Shown: positions 44,561-56,810, numbered from the stretch's first letter. The stretch: 64,000 nucleotides of DNA from Congeria kusceri (GCA_027627225.1 CM051029.1:77511578-77575577); one strand, 5' to 3'. Numbers and translations are program-made. Notes: generated by a model not told the origin, from the sequence alone.

Positions 44561-45326
44561 GATATTAGGTAGCTGTTTTATAGATCCCATTTCATATAAT
44601 ACTGTACATGTTTCTGCTTGGTGATTCTTATGGTTCACTGCTAAAAAAAATAGTTTAACAATAAAATAACAGCTTCTTGATAGTTTTGTGTCCTTATAGT
44701 AATTTTTTTCAACAAACCCAATAGAGCTGAATGCTTTGATCAAGATGGCATTTGGTTCAAATGGCCTGAAATCATTTATCCACATTGGATTATGAATGTT
44801 TATATTTCTGCTTTATTTAAAAAAATGTTTGATCCCTACTTGAGGAGCGTTTGAATTAACTTTCTCGAAAAACACCTAGTGCTGACCCAGGAAACAGACT
44901 CGAAAGAGACTCAATAAGTCTCATTTTCATTATGTGTTTGTTTCATGTTCTAAGCCAACCTTTGACCTATGGTGCGAGCAGTAGACCTGTATGAATAAAC
45001 CCTATTACTGTTACAGTTTTAATCTACTACACTGGTCATAAAAGAAAGCGTTCAAACAACAACATTATGGAGAATTGATTTGTGACATGTTTGGAATAAT
45101 TATGGCTGAAACACATTAAATAAATGCATTTATGGAAAATAATGCATATAAATTACGTTATGTACTGATAAATTAATTTGAAATAGTGATCTATATGGAT
45201 GCGTATCACAATCGCACATTTACGTTTTGTTCTCATATTTGATATTTTAGAAATAGCGGTGGAGTCTTGTAGACACTGCTAATGTTATGATGTCTGGTGT
45301 GCAGTAGACCTAAAACTGGGATTTTT
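44560..45326. other. Gene-free AT-rich DNA
   Basis: The phrase GACCCAGGAAACAGACTCGA near 44885 resembles words near 47999, suggesting an old shared repeat. Nothing else is seen. Confidence 0.4.
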
Positions 45327-46632
45327 AGCCCACCTGAGCATGAAGTGCTCATGGGTAAGCTTTTGTGATCAGTTGTTGTCCGTTGTCAGTCGTTGTTGTC
45401 CGTTGTCAACAATTACATACAAAATCTTTTCCTCTGAAAGCGCTTGGTGGAAATTAACCAAATTTGTTATGAATGTTCCTAGGGTGGTCCTCACCAAAAT
45501 ACTTCAAATTATTTTGATATGTTAAAAAACATGGACCCATGGTATATGGCTTTATTGGAAATAAAATCTTCTTGTCAGAAACCACCGGTTGGATTTTCAA
45601 ATAATTTACAGAAATGTTCCTTGGGTGGCCCTCTAGCAAAATACTTAAAATTATTTTGATTCGTTAAAAACCATGGCTGCCAGTGGGAGCGGGGCATTTT
45701 TCTTTATATGGCTATATAGAAAAACTTTTTGACTCTTCTTGTCAGAAACCGCTGCTAGGATTTGGAAATAATTTCACAGAAATATTCCTTGGGTGGTTCT
45801 CTACCAAAATACTTCAAATTATTTTGATTTGTTAAAAAATGGCGACCAGGCAAGCTGGGCCTTTTTCCTTATATTGAAAACTTTAAAAATCTTCTTGTCA
45901 GAAACCACTGGTTAGATTTGGAAATAATTTCACAGACATTTTATTTGGCAGTCCTTTAGAAAAATACTTATTTTGATTTGTTAAAAAACATGGCCACCAC
46001 GTGTCAGGGCCTGTTTCCTTATGTGGCTATATTGAAAACTTAAAACATCTTCTTGTCAGAAATCACTGGTTGCATTTCAAAATAAAATTTCACATAAATG
46101 TTTCTTAGGTGGTCCTATACCAAAATACTTCAGATTTGTTAAGAAACATGGCCACCAGGTGTCAGGGCCTGTTTCCTTATATGGATATTTTGACAACTTT
46201 AAACATCTTCTTGTAAGAAATCACTGGTTGGATTTCAAAATAATTTCACATAAATGTTTCTTGGGTGTTCCTATACCAAAATACTTCAAATTAGTTTTAT
46301 TTGTTAAAAAACATGGCCTCCAGGGGACGGGGCCTATTTCCATATATTTCTATATTGAAAACTTCAAAAATCTTGTCAGAAACCACTGGATTTGGAAAAC
46401 ATTTCATAGAAATGGTCCTTGGGTGGTCGTCTACCAAAAGACTTCAAAATTGTTTGATTCATTAGAAAAAATGGCCACCAGGGATCGGGGCCTTTTCCTT
46501 AATGTCCTTATTGAAAACTTTGAAAATATTGTATAACCTTTAGCTGAATTTTTGAAATAATTCTTCTAAAATGTTTGATTTATGATCGATTAAACTCAGG
46601 TGAGCGACCCAGGGCCATGATGGCCCTCTTGT
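45327..46632 (+). mobile_element. Hairpin-ended tandem-monomer element E3
   Basis: Starts AGCCCACCTGAGCATGAAGT and ends CTCAGGTGAGCGACCC then AGGGCCAT-GA-TGGCCCT (46611-46627) and CTTGT. The interior is about seven M2 monomers (AACATGGCCACCAGG, GGGCCTTTTTCCTTATATGG, CTTCTTGTCAGAAACCACTG, GGGTGGTCCTCTACCAAAAT). Complete, non-coding. The 46159-46536 open frame is a reading of the monomers. Confidence 0.85.
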
Positions 46633-46854
46633 CTGTGAAATTCATTCCCCCAAATGTTGCTCATCAACATACAGTAAGTAAAGAATTTCTTAGAAATTGT
46701 CATACCTGTATTTATTAACACGTTGCTCTATTTGCATTTTACATGTATGGTGTATCTTTTGTGAATTCTATATATTGTAATAAGTACGCCAAATTATGTT
46801 TCATGTATTATGACTTCATGACATCATTATAAAGTCTGTGTCATAACATCTTAC

Positions 46855-46888
46855 CTGAAGAAGGCTTTTGAGCCGAAACGTTGTGATT
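46855..46888 (+). ncRNA. Hammerhead-like core motif
   Basis: CTGAAGA, then AGGC-TTTTGA-GCC as a short stem, then GAAAC matches the CUGANGA / stem II / GAAA core of hammerhead ribozymes. I could not find a partner strand for stem I or a GUH cleavage site closing stem III next to it, so activity is not supported. The CTGAAGAAGGC...GCCGAAACGTTG phrase is a recurrent motif in invertebrate retroelement 3' regions as I remember it. Confidence 0.35.
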
Positions 46889-46899
46889 AAATAAATTAG

Positions 46900-48050
46900 C
46901 TATGTTTGAAGTTTGACTTCTTCATAAAATATATATTAGAAATTGTAAGAATTATTAATGCCAAGTTGACTTCTTTGTTTGGTTTATCTATCAATAAATA
47001 TTTAAACAACTATACTAAACCAAAACAGAAACTTTCGCTGAGTTTGAATGTAAATAATATTATTATGTTTGAATAGATTTGACAGAAATCTTCGGTTTGT
47101 TGTATAAGTTTATCTTTTGAATCTACTGGGATGAACCGGCGGATTTTTCAAAGTTCAGTAACCATGTGCATTTATGTGTGTACATCTCTAACGAAAAGGT
47201 GAGAATTTGGCATGTACTTTATGAAAGTTTCTTTCTTGGTTCAGTATATTTTAATATGTATGCATACTGATAAATTTCTACATCAATTAAAGAAAGCATT
47301 ATGCAGCATATTTGTTCAGATACAACTATGTAGCTACAGTCGAAATGTGATCATGCGAATCGCAATGCTGCCAAACAACATTATTTGGAAGTCGTCAGGA
47401 CGGATAAAAATACTTTGAAATAATGATTATTCGAATAATAAATTTCTAGATTCGTTTAATATGAATCACTCTTCTAAAATTGCAAAGATGTATACTAGTG
47501 ATGTTTTTAATTTCTTATAGCACCAGTCATTGTGACTATTATACAAGGCACAAGTTATTTTATTTTGAATCTGTTGCAATTATATGCAAACAGATGACAT
47601 GAAAACTTAAATCCAACTTAAATACGAAAACCTAATAAATGCTTGAACTCCGTGTTTGATATACAAGCTTGTTGCTGCAATAGCTTGCCAAGTTAAAATT
47701 ATACAAACAAACTTAACAGTTCCATTAATCGATTACTCGCCCCATAAAGGTGTGAAAATCAAGCAGAGACAAATGCTGATAATAACAATGAAGGTGTGAA
47801 AATTGATTTTGATCTTCATGATTCATACTTCGAATTTACAGTTGATTTAATGCACTAAAAACAGGGGTTGGGACCCGAATAAGCTATAATTTGATAGATA
47901 ATTCCAAAATAGCAAGGTTCGAATAAAACATCAAATTTCTAATAGACGTAGACTTGGGGAGCCTTTCGAATGATCTTTCTCAAGAAACACCAAGTACTTG
48001 TTCTACCCAGGAAAAGGACTCGAGAGTTTCTCTGTATTTGCGGGTATCTT
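46900..48050. other. Gene-free AT-rich DNA
   Basis: No splice-supported frame, tandem repeat or terminal repeat recognised. Confidence 0.4.
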
Positions 48051-48059
48051 ACGTAATCG

Positions 48060-48318
48060 TAGTATGCCCATTCATGTTCACAAGTCAGAATAGCGCAGTT
48101 GGTTACAGCGGTCTACTGTCATTGTCTTCGTGAGTTTGATACCCACTCGGGGTGTTTTTTTTAAAAGTATTTTTCTTTATTGTGTTTGTTATCAAAATTC
48201 TCATAATGTAGCAAATTATTCATACGTTATATTGTATACGCCTTTATATTTCTGATTTCTTTAACATAATAACATTAAAATTACTGAAAGGGATCACGTT
48301 TTTGTTGACATAGTCCCT
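48060..48318 (+). mobile_element. tRNA-bearing TTAA element (family B), 3' part
   Basis: AATAGCGCAGTTGGTTACAG (A box, about 48091) and GTGAGTTTGATACCCACTC (B box, about 48130) are followed by T-runs. The right end TTTGTTGACATAGTCCCT lies before TTAA at 48319-48322. The left terminal repeat is missing. Same family as 27970-28434. Confidence 0.7.
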
Positions 48319-48324
48319 TTAAGT

Positions 48325-49375
48325 ATAAATGAAATGTTTATCATGTTGAAGCAGGATTTGGTATTTTATTCAAAAACCATGGTGTTATAAAATGACACAA
48401 ATGTTGGAAATGAATAATTTAGGCTTCTAGATTACATTTTAAGATTGTAACCCTGTCATGATTAATCTTACAACATGATATCTTCCCTGTATGACTGTCG
48501 AATAAATGGGTGCCAGGGTGACACAACACATTAACCATTGTGTAAGATGAGATCATGTTGTGCATTTCATTGGTGGCATAGATTTGGTGAACTGCTTAGA
48601 TATACTAGTAGTTAAAAAAAACATGGTTATGATAGAGGAAGAGCGCACTGGTTTTGCAAGAACAAATGCCCCATGTTTAAGTCCTTCATTGTCTGCATAG
48701 CAGGCTTTTTTGTGCCCCCCCCCCAAAAAAAAATAAATAAATAAGTAATTTCCTCAAAGAACCCAAAAGTAACAAGAATAAAAATTGCTGAGATTGGGTA
48801 ATATACCTCATTGATTAAATTGAAGGCATTTAGCTCAGCTGGGAGTGCATTAACCTCGTAAAACTTAAGTTTATCCTCTTGTATGGATGCACAGTGGCCA
48901 AATTTGCATTGTTATATGCTCCTTGAAAAGTTTTGGGGTAGCGTATAGTTGACGCATTTTCAGGGTTGTAGCTAGCCCTATATTCATGTGGATTTGCAAT
49001 ATTGCTTTGGTTATACAGGCACCCCAGACCCCACCCTACTATATATATTTTTATTTAAAAAAAAAGTGAAATTGGTGTATTTTGAGCATTCTTAGATACA
49101 TTATACTTTATAAAGTAATGAGATCTACAATTTAGGATAACTGATTGACAAACAACCTCTTTACTTTGAACATTTTACTCTCAAGTAGAGCTGAAACAAC
49201 AAACAAATACTAGCCCTGCAATTAAAAAGTCTGTCCTTTCTGTCCTTTTTGCCAGCAAAACTGCACAATTACACTTTCAGCGTCAATGTCTATAATGATG
49301 TCCGCAACTGTGTTAGGTTATTAAAATGATCTGACTTTTTAAGATTTTAGATTTTAAGTGTAGATGTAAAAATAC
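48325..49375. other. Gene-free DNA with a tRNA-like fragment
   Basis: GCATTTAGCTCAGCTGGGAG at about 48828 resembles a tRNA A box but no B box follows. A C-run and A-run lie at 48714-48737. Confidence 0.4.
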
Positions 49376-49377
49376 AT

Positions 49378-51746
49378 TATAATGTGCCTGGGGTCAAAAC
49401 TTGCCACGCCTCGGGGGTCATATTGTTTATATAAACTTATATTAAGCAAAATGACTTTAAAAATCTTCTCCTCTGCAACTGCATGGCCTAGAGGTTTCAT
49501 ATTTGGTATGTAACATTGTTTAGTGGTCCTCTACAAAGATTGTTTAAATGATGCCCCTGGGATCAAAACTGGCCACACCCAAGGGGTCACATGTTTATAT
49601 AGACTTAAAAAAATAGCAAAATGACTTTTAAAATCTTCTCTGAAACCGCTGGGCCCAGAGGTTTCATATTTTGTATGTAACATTGTATAGTGCTCCTCTA
49701 CAAAGAATGTTCAAATGATGCCCCTGGGGTCAAAACTGTGCACACCCCGGGGGTCACATGGTTTATATAGACTTGAATAGCAAAATGACTTCAAAAATCT
49801 CCTCTGAAACTTCAAGGCCTAGAGGTTTCATATTTGGTATGTAACATTGTTTAGTGGTTCCCTGGGGTAAAAACTGGCCACACCCTACAGGTTTTATAGT
49901 TGGTATGTAACATTGTATGCCACAAATACGCAGTCAGAAGTGTAGACGTCTCGTAAGTCAAGAAGTTAAAATATATTCCAGAACCGTATTTCTAATAATA
50001 ACCATTCCATAAGTCGAGTTAGAATGATCATAAAACACCATCTGTAAATTGGCCAGAGTATGCCCTAACAAGAAGGTATATATGGTACAGTCTGCAGAAA
50101 ATGACTTGAAGCTAAATCACTGCCAAATCCTCTTTGACAGGTCTTGATATAGACAAAAACCGGTTCCAGCCCGTTTAATTAGCAATATGCTATACATGAA
50201 AAGCAGGGTTCTGTCTGCAGGTTTATTGATTTTTTATTGGTAGCTGATAGTCTAGCTGGGGCCAATAGTAGGGAAATTAAGTCAATTAAAATAGAGTAGA
50301 TCGTTTCATTCACAGTTTGCATCTTATTTTATGATGAAACAGTTATGCTTTGTCTTAATTGTTGGTAATTAATCGATATGGCAAACTTTGATAATTATGA
50401 ATGGATTATAGTGTGTGGATTAGCAAATATGCAGGTAAGAAATAAAATGCATTTGACAAATATTTAAATATAATATGTTATATTTTATTGTGAGCTGCCT
50501 CGTACGTCGAATGTACTTTATAACCATGGTTTAAGAGGCATAAAATCTCGACTTATGACTGAGTATTTACGGTAGTGGTCCTCTACAAAGATTATTAAAA
50601 TGATGCCCCTGGGGTCAAAACTGTGCACACCCAAGTGTCACATGGTTTATATATACTTAAATAACAAAATGACTTTAAAAATCTTCTCCTCTGAAACTGC
50701 AAGGCCCAGAGGTTTCATATTTGGTATGTACGTTGTATAGTGGTCCTCTACAAAAATTGTTCAAATGATGGCACTGGGGTCAAACTGGGCAACCACAGGG
50801 GTCGCATGGTTTATATAGACTTAAATAGCAAAATTGACTTAAAATCTTCTCTGAAACCGTAAGGCCCAAAGGTTTCATATTTGGTATGTAACATTTATGG
50901 TGGTCCTCTACAAAGATTGTTCAAATGATGCCCCTGGGGTCAAAACTGGGCACACCCCGGGGGTCACATGGTTTATATAGACTTAAAAGTTAAATAGTAA
51001 AATGAAATAAAAACATTTCTCCTCTGAAACTGCAAGGCCCAGAGGTTTTGTATTTGGTATGGAACATTGTATAGTTGTCCTCTACAAAGATTGTTCAACT
51101 GATGCCCCAGGGGTAAAAACTGGCCCTGCATTGGGGGTCACATTGTTTATATAGACTTAAATAGCAAAATGACTTTAAAAACTCCTGAAACCGTATTCGA
51201 TATGTAAAGTTGTATAATAGTCCTCTACAAAGATTGTTCACAGTATGCCCGTGGGGTAAAAAGTGTCCATGACCCGTGAATCACATGGTTTATATAGACT
51301 TATATGGCAAGTGAGCCTTAAAAATCTTCCTTGTTGAAACTGTAAGACCCAAATGTTTTATATTTTGCGTGAAACATTGTGGAGTGGTCCTCTACAAAGA
51401 CTGTTCCAATGATGCCCCTGGGGTCACATGGTTTATATACATTTAAATAGCAAAATGACTTTAAAAATCTTCTCCTCTGAACCGCAAGGCCCAGTGGTTT
51501 CATATTTGGTATGTAACATTGAATAGTGGTCCACTACAAATATTTTTCAAATGATGCCCCTGAGGTAAAAAGTGTCCACGCCCTGTGGGTCACATGATTT
51601 ATATAGACTAAAAAAACTTCTGAACCTGCAAGGCCCAGATTTTTATACTCCGGTAAGGGGTTCAGTGCCATTTTGCTCTCTTGTTATTAGCCATTATGAT
51701 GCCTTAAACTTAGGTGAGCGACCTAGGGCCGTCATGGCCCTCTTGT
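49378..51746 (+). mobile_element. Hairpin-ended tandem-monomer element E4
   Basis: About ten M1 monomers (same unit as E2 and, inverted, in E1) end with TAGGTGAGCGACCT, then the hairpin AGGGCC..TCATGGCCCT (51725-51741) and CTTGT. The left end is missing: the array starts abruptly near 49378. It is interrupted at 49918-50572 by a TA-flanked element. Non-coding. Confidence 0.8.
49918..50572. mobile_element. pogo/Tigger-like MITE with TA flanks
   Basis: Inserted in an M1 monomer at the point where other monomers read CATTGTATAGTGG: left flank ends TA (49916-49917), right flank starts TA (50573-50574). The left end TGCCACAAATACGCAGTCAG and right end CTTATGACTGAGTATTTACG are imperfect inverted repeats. 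Subterminal GTCTCGTAAGTCAAG and CTCGTACGTCGA repeat the motif CTCGnAnGTC. TA target, CAGTCA..A near the end and TCG-rich subterminals resemble pogo/Tigger elements. No transposase frame. Confidence 0.75.
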
Positions 51747-51929
51747 TTTGGGAATGGGTGACCGAGGCTGGAATGTACTGTCAAATCATAGCCCATATTC
51801 CTCAATATGTTCTTAGACTAAAGACTAAGAATAAACAATATTTTTGAAATTGTAATGTTCTAAGAGCATTTCATTCTTACTTGCAGTGTTTCCCGCAGGA
51901 TATAATGATGGCATGGCCGCATCTCTGAC

Positions 51930-52375
51930 ACTCTTACCCCGCAAACAAATCTTCTTGAACACCCACCCCTGCCGAGATCGGTGATTGTTCCGATCTGCAT
52001 CCTTAGCCCCCCCCCCCCCTCACCGAAACAACCGTCCTTTCCGTTTGACCCCCACCTCAAAATCAGCTGCATCTTTAGACTACCTACCCGAAATCAATTG
52101 ACCCCACCTGCCAAAAATGGGCTGCAAAGCTTGACCCCTCATGCCAGTAAACGGCCGTAATGATCGACCCCACCAGCCCAAAATTGGCCCCAATGCTATA
52201 AATCCCAGCGGCGACCAAATCGGCCGTAATGCTTGACACCATCTGCCAGAAATCGGCAGCAATTCTCGACCCCACCTCCCTGAAATCCGCTTGACCCTAC
52301 ATACCCGAAACCAGCTGCAACGCTCTAAATCTTGGCGGCAACCAAATCGGCCGCAACACTCGACCCCATTTTCCC
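51930..52375. repeat. Degenerate ~33-40 bp GC-rich minisatellite
   Basis: Units such as CTCGACCCCACCTGCCAGAA with ATCGGC(A/C)GCAA recur from about 51950 to 52375, also CGGC(G/A)ACCAAATCGGCCG twice. Much more GC-rich than the flanks. Read on the minus strand the units give GRWGQ-type repeats with WG and RPI words (open frames 52080-52385), which I regard as a by-product of the repeat. Confidence 0.65.
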
Positions 52376-52491
52376 TTTGCTTCAAAAACTTTTTTATTCT
52401 ATAAGGTTTTTTAGATTAGAAAACAAAGCATCAATCGTTATCATTTATACTACATGCAGGCATTAAAAGCTGAAAGAGTCACCATTGTTAT

Positions 52492-52880
52492 TATATCCCC
52501 ACAAACAAAGTTTAGGGGAGTTATATAGAAGTGAGCTTGTTGGTCCGTCGGTCTGTCAGTCTGTTGGTTTTTTGGTTTCAGGATGATAACTCAAAAAAGG
52601 CTTGACATATTCAAATAATTTTTGGTACACATGTGTAACATCATAAAATACAGGTCAAGTTCAGAATAAGTTACAAACCACTAAATGTTGAAAGAGTTAT
52701 GGCCCCTTTTTGACGAAAATCCTCAAAAACACGATTTCCGGATATTAACTCAATGAAGGCTTGACATTCTCGAATAATTTTATGTTCACATGTGTTACAT
52801 CATGAAATACAGGTCAAGTTCTACTTTGGTTACAAACTACTAAATTTATACACAGCAGGGCGTTCAGTAGACTGTAAATT
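52492..52880 (+). repeat. Left part of an M3 monomer element (E9)
   Basis: Starts TTATATCCCCACAAACAAAG, runs through GTTTAGGGGAGTTATATAG, a GTCGGTCTGTCAGTCTG tract and two to three M3 monomers (GATAACTCA..AAGGCTTGACATA, TTTTTGGTACACATGTGTAA, ATACAGGTCAAGTT, AGAGTTATGGCCCC). The right end is lost. It matches the complete copy E7 at 57691-58575. Confidence 0.7.
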
Positions 52881-54460
52881 TCAAAGGTCATTGACCCTTT
52901 GACCAAAATTGTCAAGTGTCAAAATTCAATTTTGAAGAGTCAAATTCAAAATATTCAAGTCACCGAAATAAAAACAGACAAACTCAAGGTTCACATTATA
53001 CTAATAAATATAGTATACCAAAAATATTACTAATTTAAAATAAAAAACAACCTGGTGCTGACGTAATATTTAAAAGTAGCCTTTGTAAGTTTGTGTTAGG
53101 TGTTGTTGTTTTTTTTTTTTCATTCGATGTACAATCGTTTAGAAAGACCCTAAATGGTAGATTTTGCAATAGTTGATCAATATTAAAGAAAGACAAAACT
53201 TAATGCTGCTTTTGGTTTGTTTTATCAACAAATATCCGAAAATGTTGTGCGTAATTATTGACAGTTGTCAATTTTCGGCCGATTGTATCGTAAGTGTTTC
53301 TGGTGTTTTTAATTAATATTGTTTTTATATAATTTTATTTTATGTAAAATATTATTATTTAACATTTTAAACATCATTTCATCTACATTTGAACATGTCA
53401 ACATCAGAATTATCCAGGTTGATAGTACACAAATGCCGTAACAAAAGGTGTAACAAACAGAAGTTCACAAGGAGGCTAAAGGTGCATAATGGAAAATGTC
53501 TGTGTTTTCATTGGTGGAAGGGTCAAATACATACTCTGATAACTTCCTGGCAAGATCTTAGGCCACAACAAAACGTTAATATAAAAATCTAAACATACTA
53601 ATGCCTTGTTAATGCCATAATGCAATTAATATACAGCACACGGAAGTATAATTTTATAACAATTAAAACAATAAGATATAAACATTCCCTGACATGGAAA
53701 CACATCAACGATGTTGCGAGTTGATAAAAAAATTGGCTCAATAAAAATAAGAGCCAGTGTGAGCCCTGGTTAACGGTTTTAAAAAAATGGTGGCGTCCAG
53801 TTGTTGCGTCGTGTCGTTTAAAGATACAGAACTTATACTAGTAATTCATAAATTGTGTTGTGTTTATTGTATGACATTTCATATTCATGTTATTAAACTG
53901 TTGGTAGTGAATGACTTGGTGTATTAAATATCTATTTTGATAATGACAATTACCTTCTATAAGGTCTACTTTCTTATAGTTTACTGTTAAGATATGGCTA
54001 TTAAGTATTTTCTGCCGGGTGTTAATTAATAGCAGAATCACTATTGAAGACTCGTTGCACAAAACCCTTTGCAGGACATGGTCGAAGAAGAAATGGAGAA
54101 ATTAGTTGTTTAGTTTATAACATATATATTGATTTTGACAACAATTTATGGACCAGAGCAGATGAAGAGGAAATTATTGACAAGATATCAAGTTATGATG
54201 ACGTTTGGCAGAAATTTTCAATCACTATGGGCAAGATCGGCTTTTTTTTAAATTTTGCGCATTCGCTTGCCTCCGATTTTATCGAAAATGGAAAAAAAAA
54301 CAAATTATTTTTATTTCGCTCGCTCGCTCCATTTTTTTTGGGACAAAATCCGTAGAACAGCTGATCAATTTGTTGTGGCCTTATCAGTAAATGCACAACA
54401 ATTAAGATAAGGTAGGCCTAATGTGTTAATAACAGACAATGTCTTGACTGGCTTCAGTTG
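52881..54460. other. Gene-poor region with unsupported open frames
   Basis: A frame at 53389-53592 (MSTSELSRLIVHKC...) and one at about 54050-54355 containing NNLWTRADEEEIIDKISSYD look mildly protein-like, but I find no splice chain or domain. Poly-A and poly-T tracts surround 54243-54340. Confidence 0.3.
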
Positions 54461-54489
54461 TAAAGGAAGTGATGACGCAATTCAGACAT

Positions 54490-55900
54490 TTACCAAGGGT
54501 GAATATGACTCTTTGGGGGATTTTAGAATGGGTCAATTTCATGATTTCCATGAAAATTACCGGTCAAAACCCGGGAGCTCAGGTTAAGCGAACACCCTGC
54601 ACAGTTATGGCTCCTTTTCCTACAAAAATTCCCTACAAACACAGTTTCTGCACAATAACTCATAAAAGGCTTTACATGTTTGATTTATTTTATGTAAATA
54701 GGTGTAACATCATATAATACCATTTAAGTTCGACTTTGGTTACAACCCACTGAATTTTGATGGTGTTATAGCCCATTTTCGACTTAATTTTCCGTAAAAC
54801 ATGGTTTTTGTATGATATAGAAAGGCTTGGCATATTCAAATAATTTTTATTATGCCCCCCTTCGAAGAAGTGGGGGTATCTTGCTTTGCAACTGTCCATC
54901 GGTCGGACGGTCGGTCGGTAGGTCTGTCTGTAGACCTTTTCGCTTCCGCACAATATCTTGAGAACGCTTTGACCTACGATCATGAAAGTTGGTACGCTGG
55001 TTACTTGGGAGTAAAGGAAGAACCCTACAAATTTTGAGGTCATCAAGTCAAACGTCAAGGTCGCTGTTGCTAAAAAAAAGACAAACGGTTTCCCCTCAAT
55101 AACTTGAGAACGCATTGAGATATTTTAATGAAACTTTATACATAGATACCTTACATCGAGACCTCGCTTGGGATTGCATATGGGATTGGTGGGGTCAAGG
55201 TCACCATTACTAAAAATAGAAAAATGGTTAATGCAACTTCATACATAGATACCTTATATTGAGACTTTGCTGGTGATTGTATATGGGGTGGGTGGGACAA
55301 GGTCAAGGTCACCATTACTAAAAATAGAAAAATGGTTTCCTCTCAATAACTTGAGACAGTATCGAGATATTTTAATGAAACTTCATACATATATCGAGAC
55401 CTTGCTTGGGCTTGCATATTAAAAAAAATTCTTAACAATTGCACATATTTACAACTTGGCTGCAAGTCGGGGGGCATACATGTTTTACAAACATCTCTTG
55501 TTTATCTAGTGTTTACTACATGCCTTTTGTCATGTCCAAACATGTGTGGTGGGGGCATCCGTGTCTGAGTACAGAGTTATGGCCCCTTTTCAACCTAACT
55601 TCCCCCCCAAAAACATGGTTTTCGGATGATAACTCAATCATGACTTGACATATTCAAATAATTCTGGGTACACATGTATAGCATCATAAAATACAAATCA
55701 AGTTTGACTTTGGTTAAAAACCACTAAATTTTGACAGAGTTATGGCCCCTTCTTGACTTAAATTCCCTAAAAACATGGTTTCTGGATGATAACTCAAGAA
55801 TGGCTTGACATATTCAAATGATTCTTGGTACACATGTGTAGCATCATAATATACAGGTCAAGTTCTACCTTGGTTACAAACCACCAAATTAATATCCATG
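54490..55900 (+). repeat. M3 monomer sequence split by element E5
   Basis: M3 monomers lie at about 54560-54850 and 55565-55900 on either side of E5. The words CACAGTTATGGCTCC, AAAACATGGTTT and CTTGACATATTCAAATAATT occur on both sides. Neither end has the hairpin of E7, so this is an old copy interrupted by a younger one. Confidence 0.6.
54851..55501 (+). mobile_element. Hairpin-ended element E5 (TATGCCCCC type)
   Basis: Starts TATGCCCCCCTTCGAAGAAG and ends GGGGGGCATACATGTTTTAC then AAACATCTCTTGT. The words TATGCCCCC and GGGGGCATA are short inverted termini; ATGTTT-TAC-AAACAT is the 3' hairpin, followed by CTCTTGT. The interior has about three units with ATCGAGACCTTGCTTGG or variants, CAAGGTCACCATTACTAAAA and CTCAATAACTTGAGA. 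Non-coding. Same 3' architecture as E6. Confidence 0.8.
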
Positions 55901-56664
55901 TAAAAAACGTGTTTTGTTACAAAAGTGTGTGAAAATTGTGTCGCCATGTACAAGAGAAACGTTCATAGGCTGGTCATGTGCTTAATTGCACAGTGTTTTT
56001 GCGAACAAAATGACGTTTGATGACGTCTTATTGTGTTTTAAATGTGGCTCTATATTACATTATTAGTTTTAATTTTTCTTTTAATTGTCAATTTGTGAAA
56101 CGGATAAGAGAATACAGGGAATGAATTAAAATGTAAATCAATTATGAAATATTTTAAAATGCCTTGTCAAATACTTTTTAGTTGATAGTAAGGTATAAAC
56201 TCCACCCTTAAAATCGTCGTAGTTGATTGGCTAATGAGATAGTTCAGTCTCTTGTCAATCACACTGTTGGAAGTGTGACCTTATCGATCAATACAGTGTG
56301 CATTTATGGCCCATCGATCAAAGATTTGTGTAATTAGATAGGGGTATTAAGGGTTGTTGCTTTGAAAATTAAAGCATGTCAGCGATATTTAAGCATGTCG
56401 GCAAACGACTTTCTGCTTTGAAGGCTTGTCGGGCCCGAAAAGCGATACAGGCCTGTGGTAAACCCTGTACTTGGTATTCAACCATTCTTAGTACACAATT
56501 CTTTGTTTAGAATAATTAATGAATAGATAGATTCTTACAAATCACACACATATATTTATATAGCGTCACCTTTGACCTGCATACTATATTTTGCAAACTA
56601 TGCTGTCTGATAGTGTTATGTTTTCTGACTACAAATACTGAAATTGCAGGAGTATAAAATGTTT
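55901..56664. other. Gene-free spacer
   Basis: No feature recognised. Confidence 0.35.
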
Positions 56665-56810
56665 GATTTTATATTCATCTCCATTGTCAAAATATGCATA
56701 GTTCTATGTGTGACAGTAATGGCAAATAATTGTGTATGATTTTATATTCATCTCCATGGTCAAAATATGCATTGTTCTATGTGTGACAGTAATGGCAAAT
56801 AATTGTGTCA
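56665..56810. repeat. Nearly perfect 73-bp tandem duplication
   Basis: GATTTTATATTCATCTCCAT begins at 56665 and again at 56738; each copy continues GTCAAAATATGCAT(A/T)GTTC and ends AATAATTGTGT. Only about two differences, so the duplication is young. Confidence 0.9.

Noticed and set aside
48828..48870. tRNA gene
   Set aside because: Only an A-box-like stretch is present; no B box or stem pairing follows.
52080..52385. Minus-strand open frame with GRWGQ-type repeats
   Set aside because: The protein repeat mirrors the degenerate GC-rich minisatellite and has no start or splice context.
54044..54355. Frame with LWTRADEEEIIDKISSYDD
   Set aside because: Looks mildly coding, but poly-A/T tracts lie within it, there is no splice chain and I recognise no domain.
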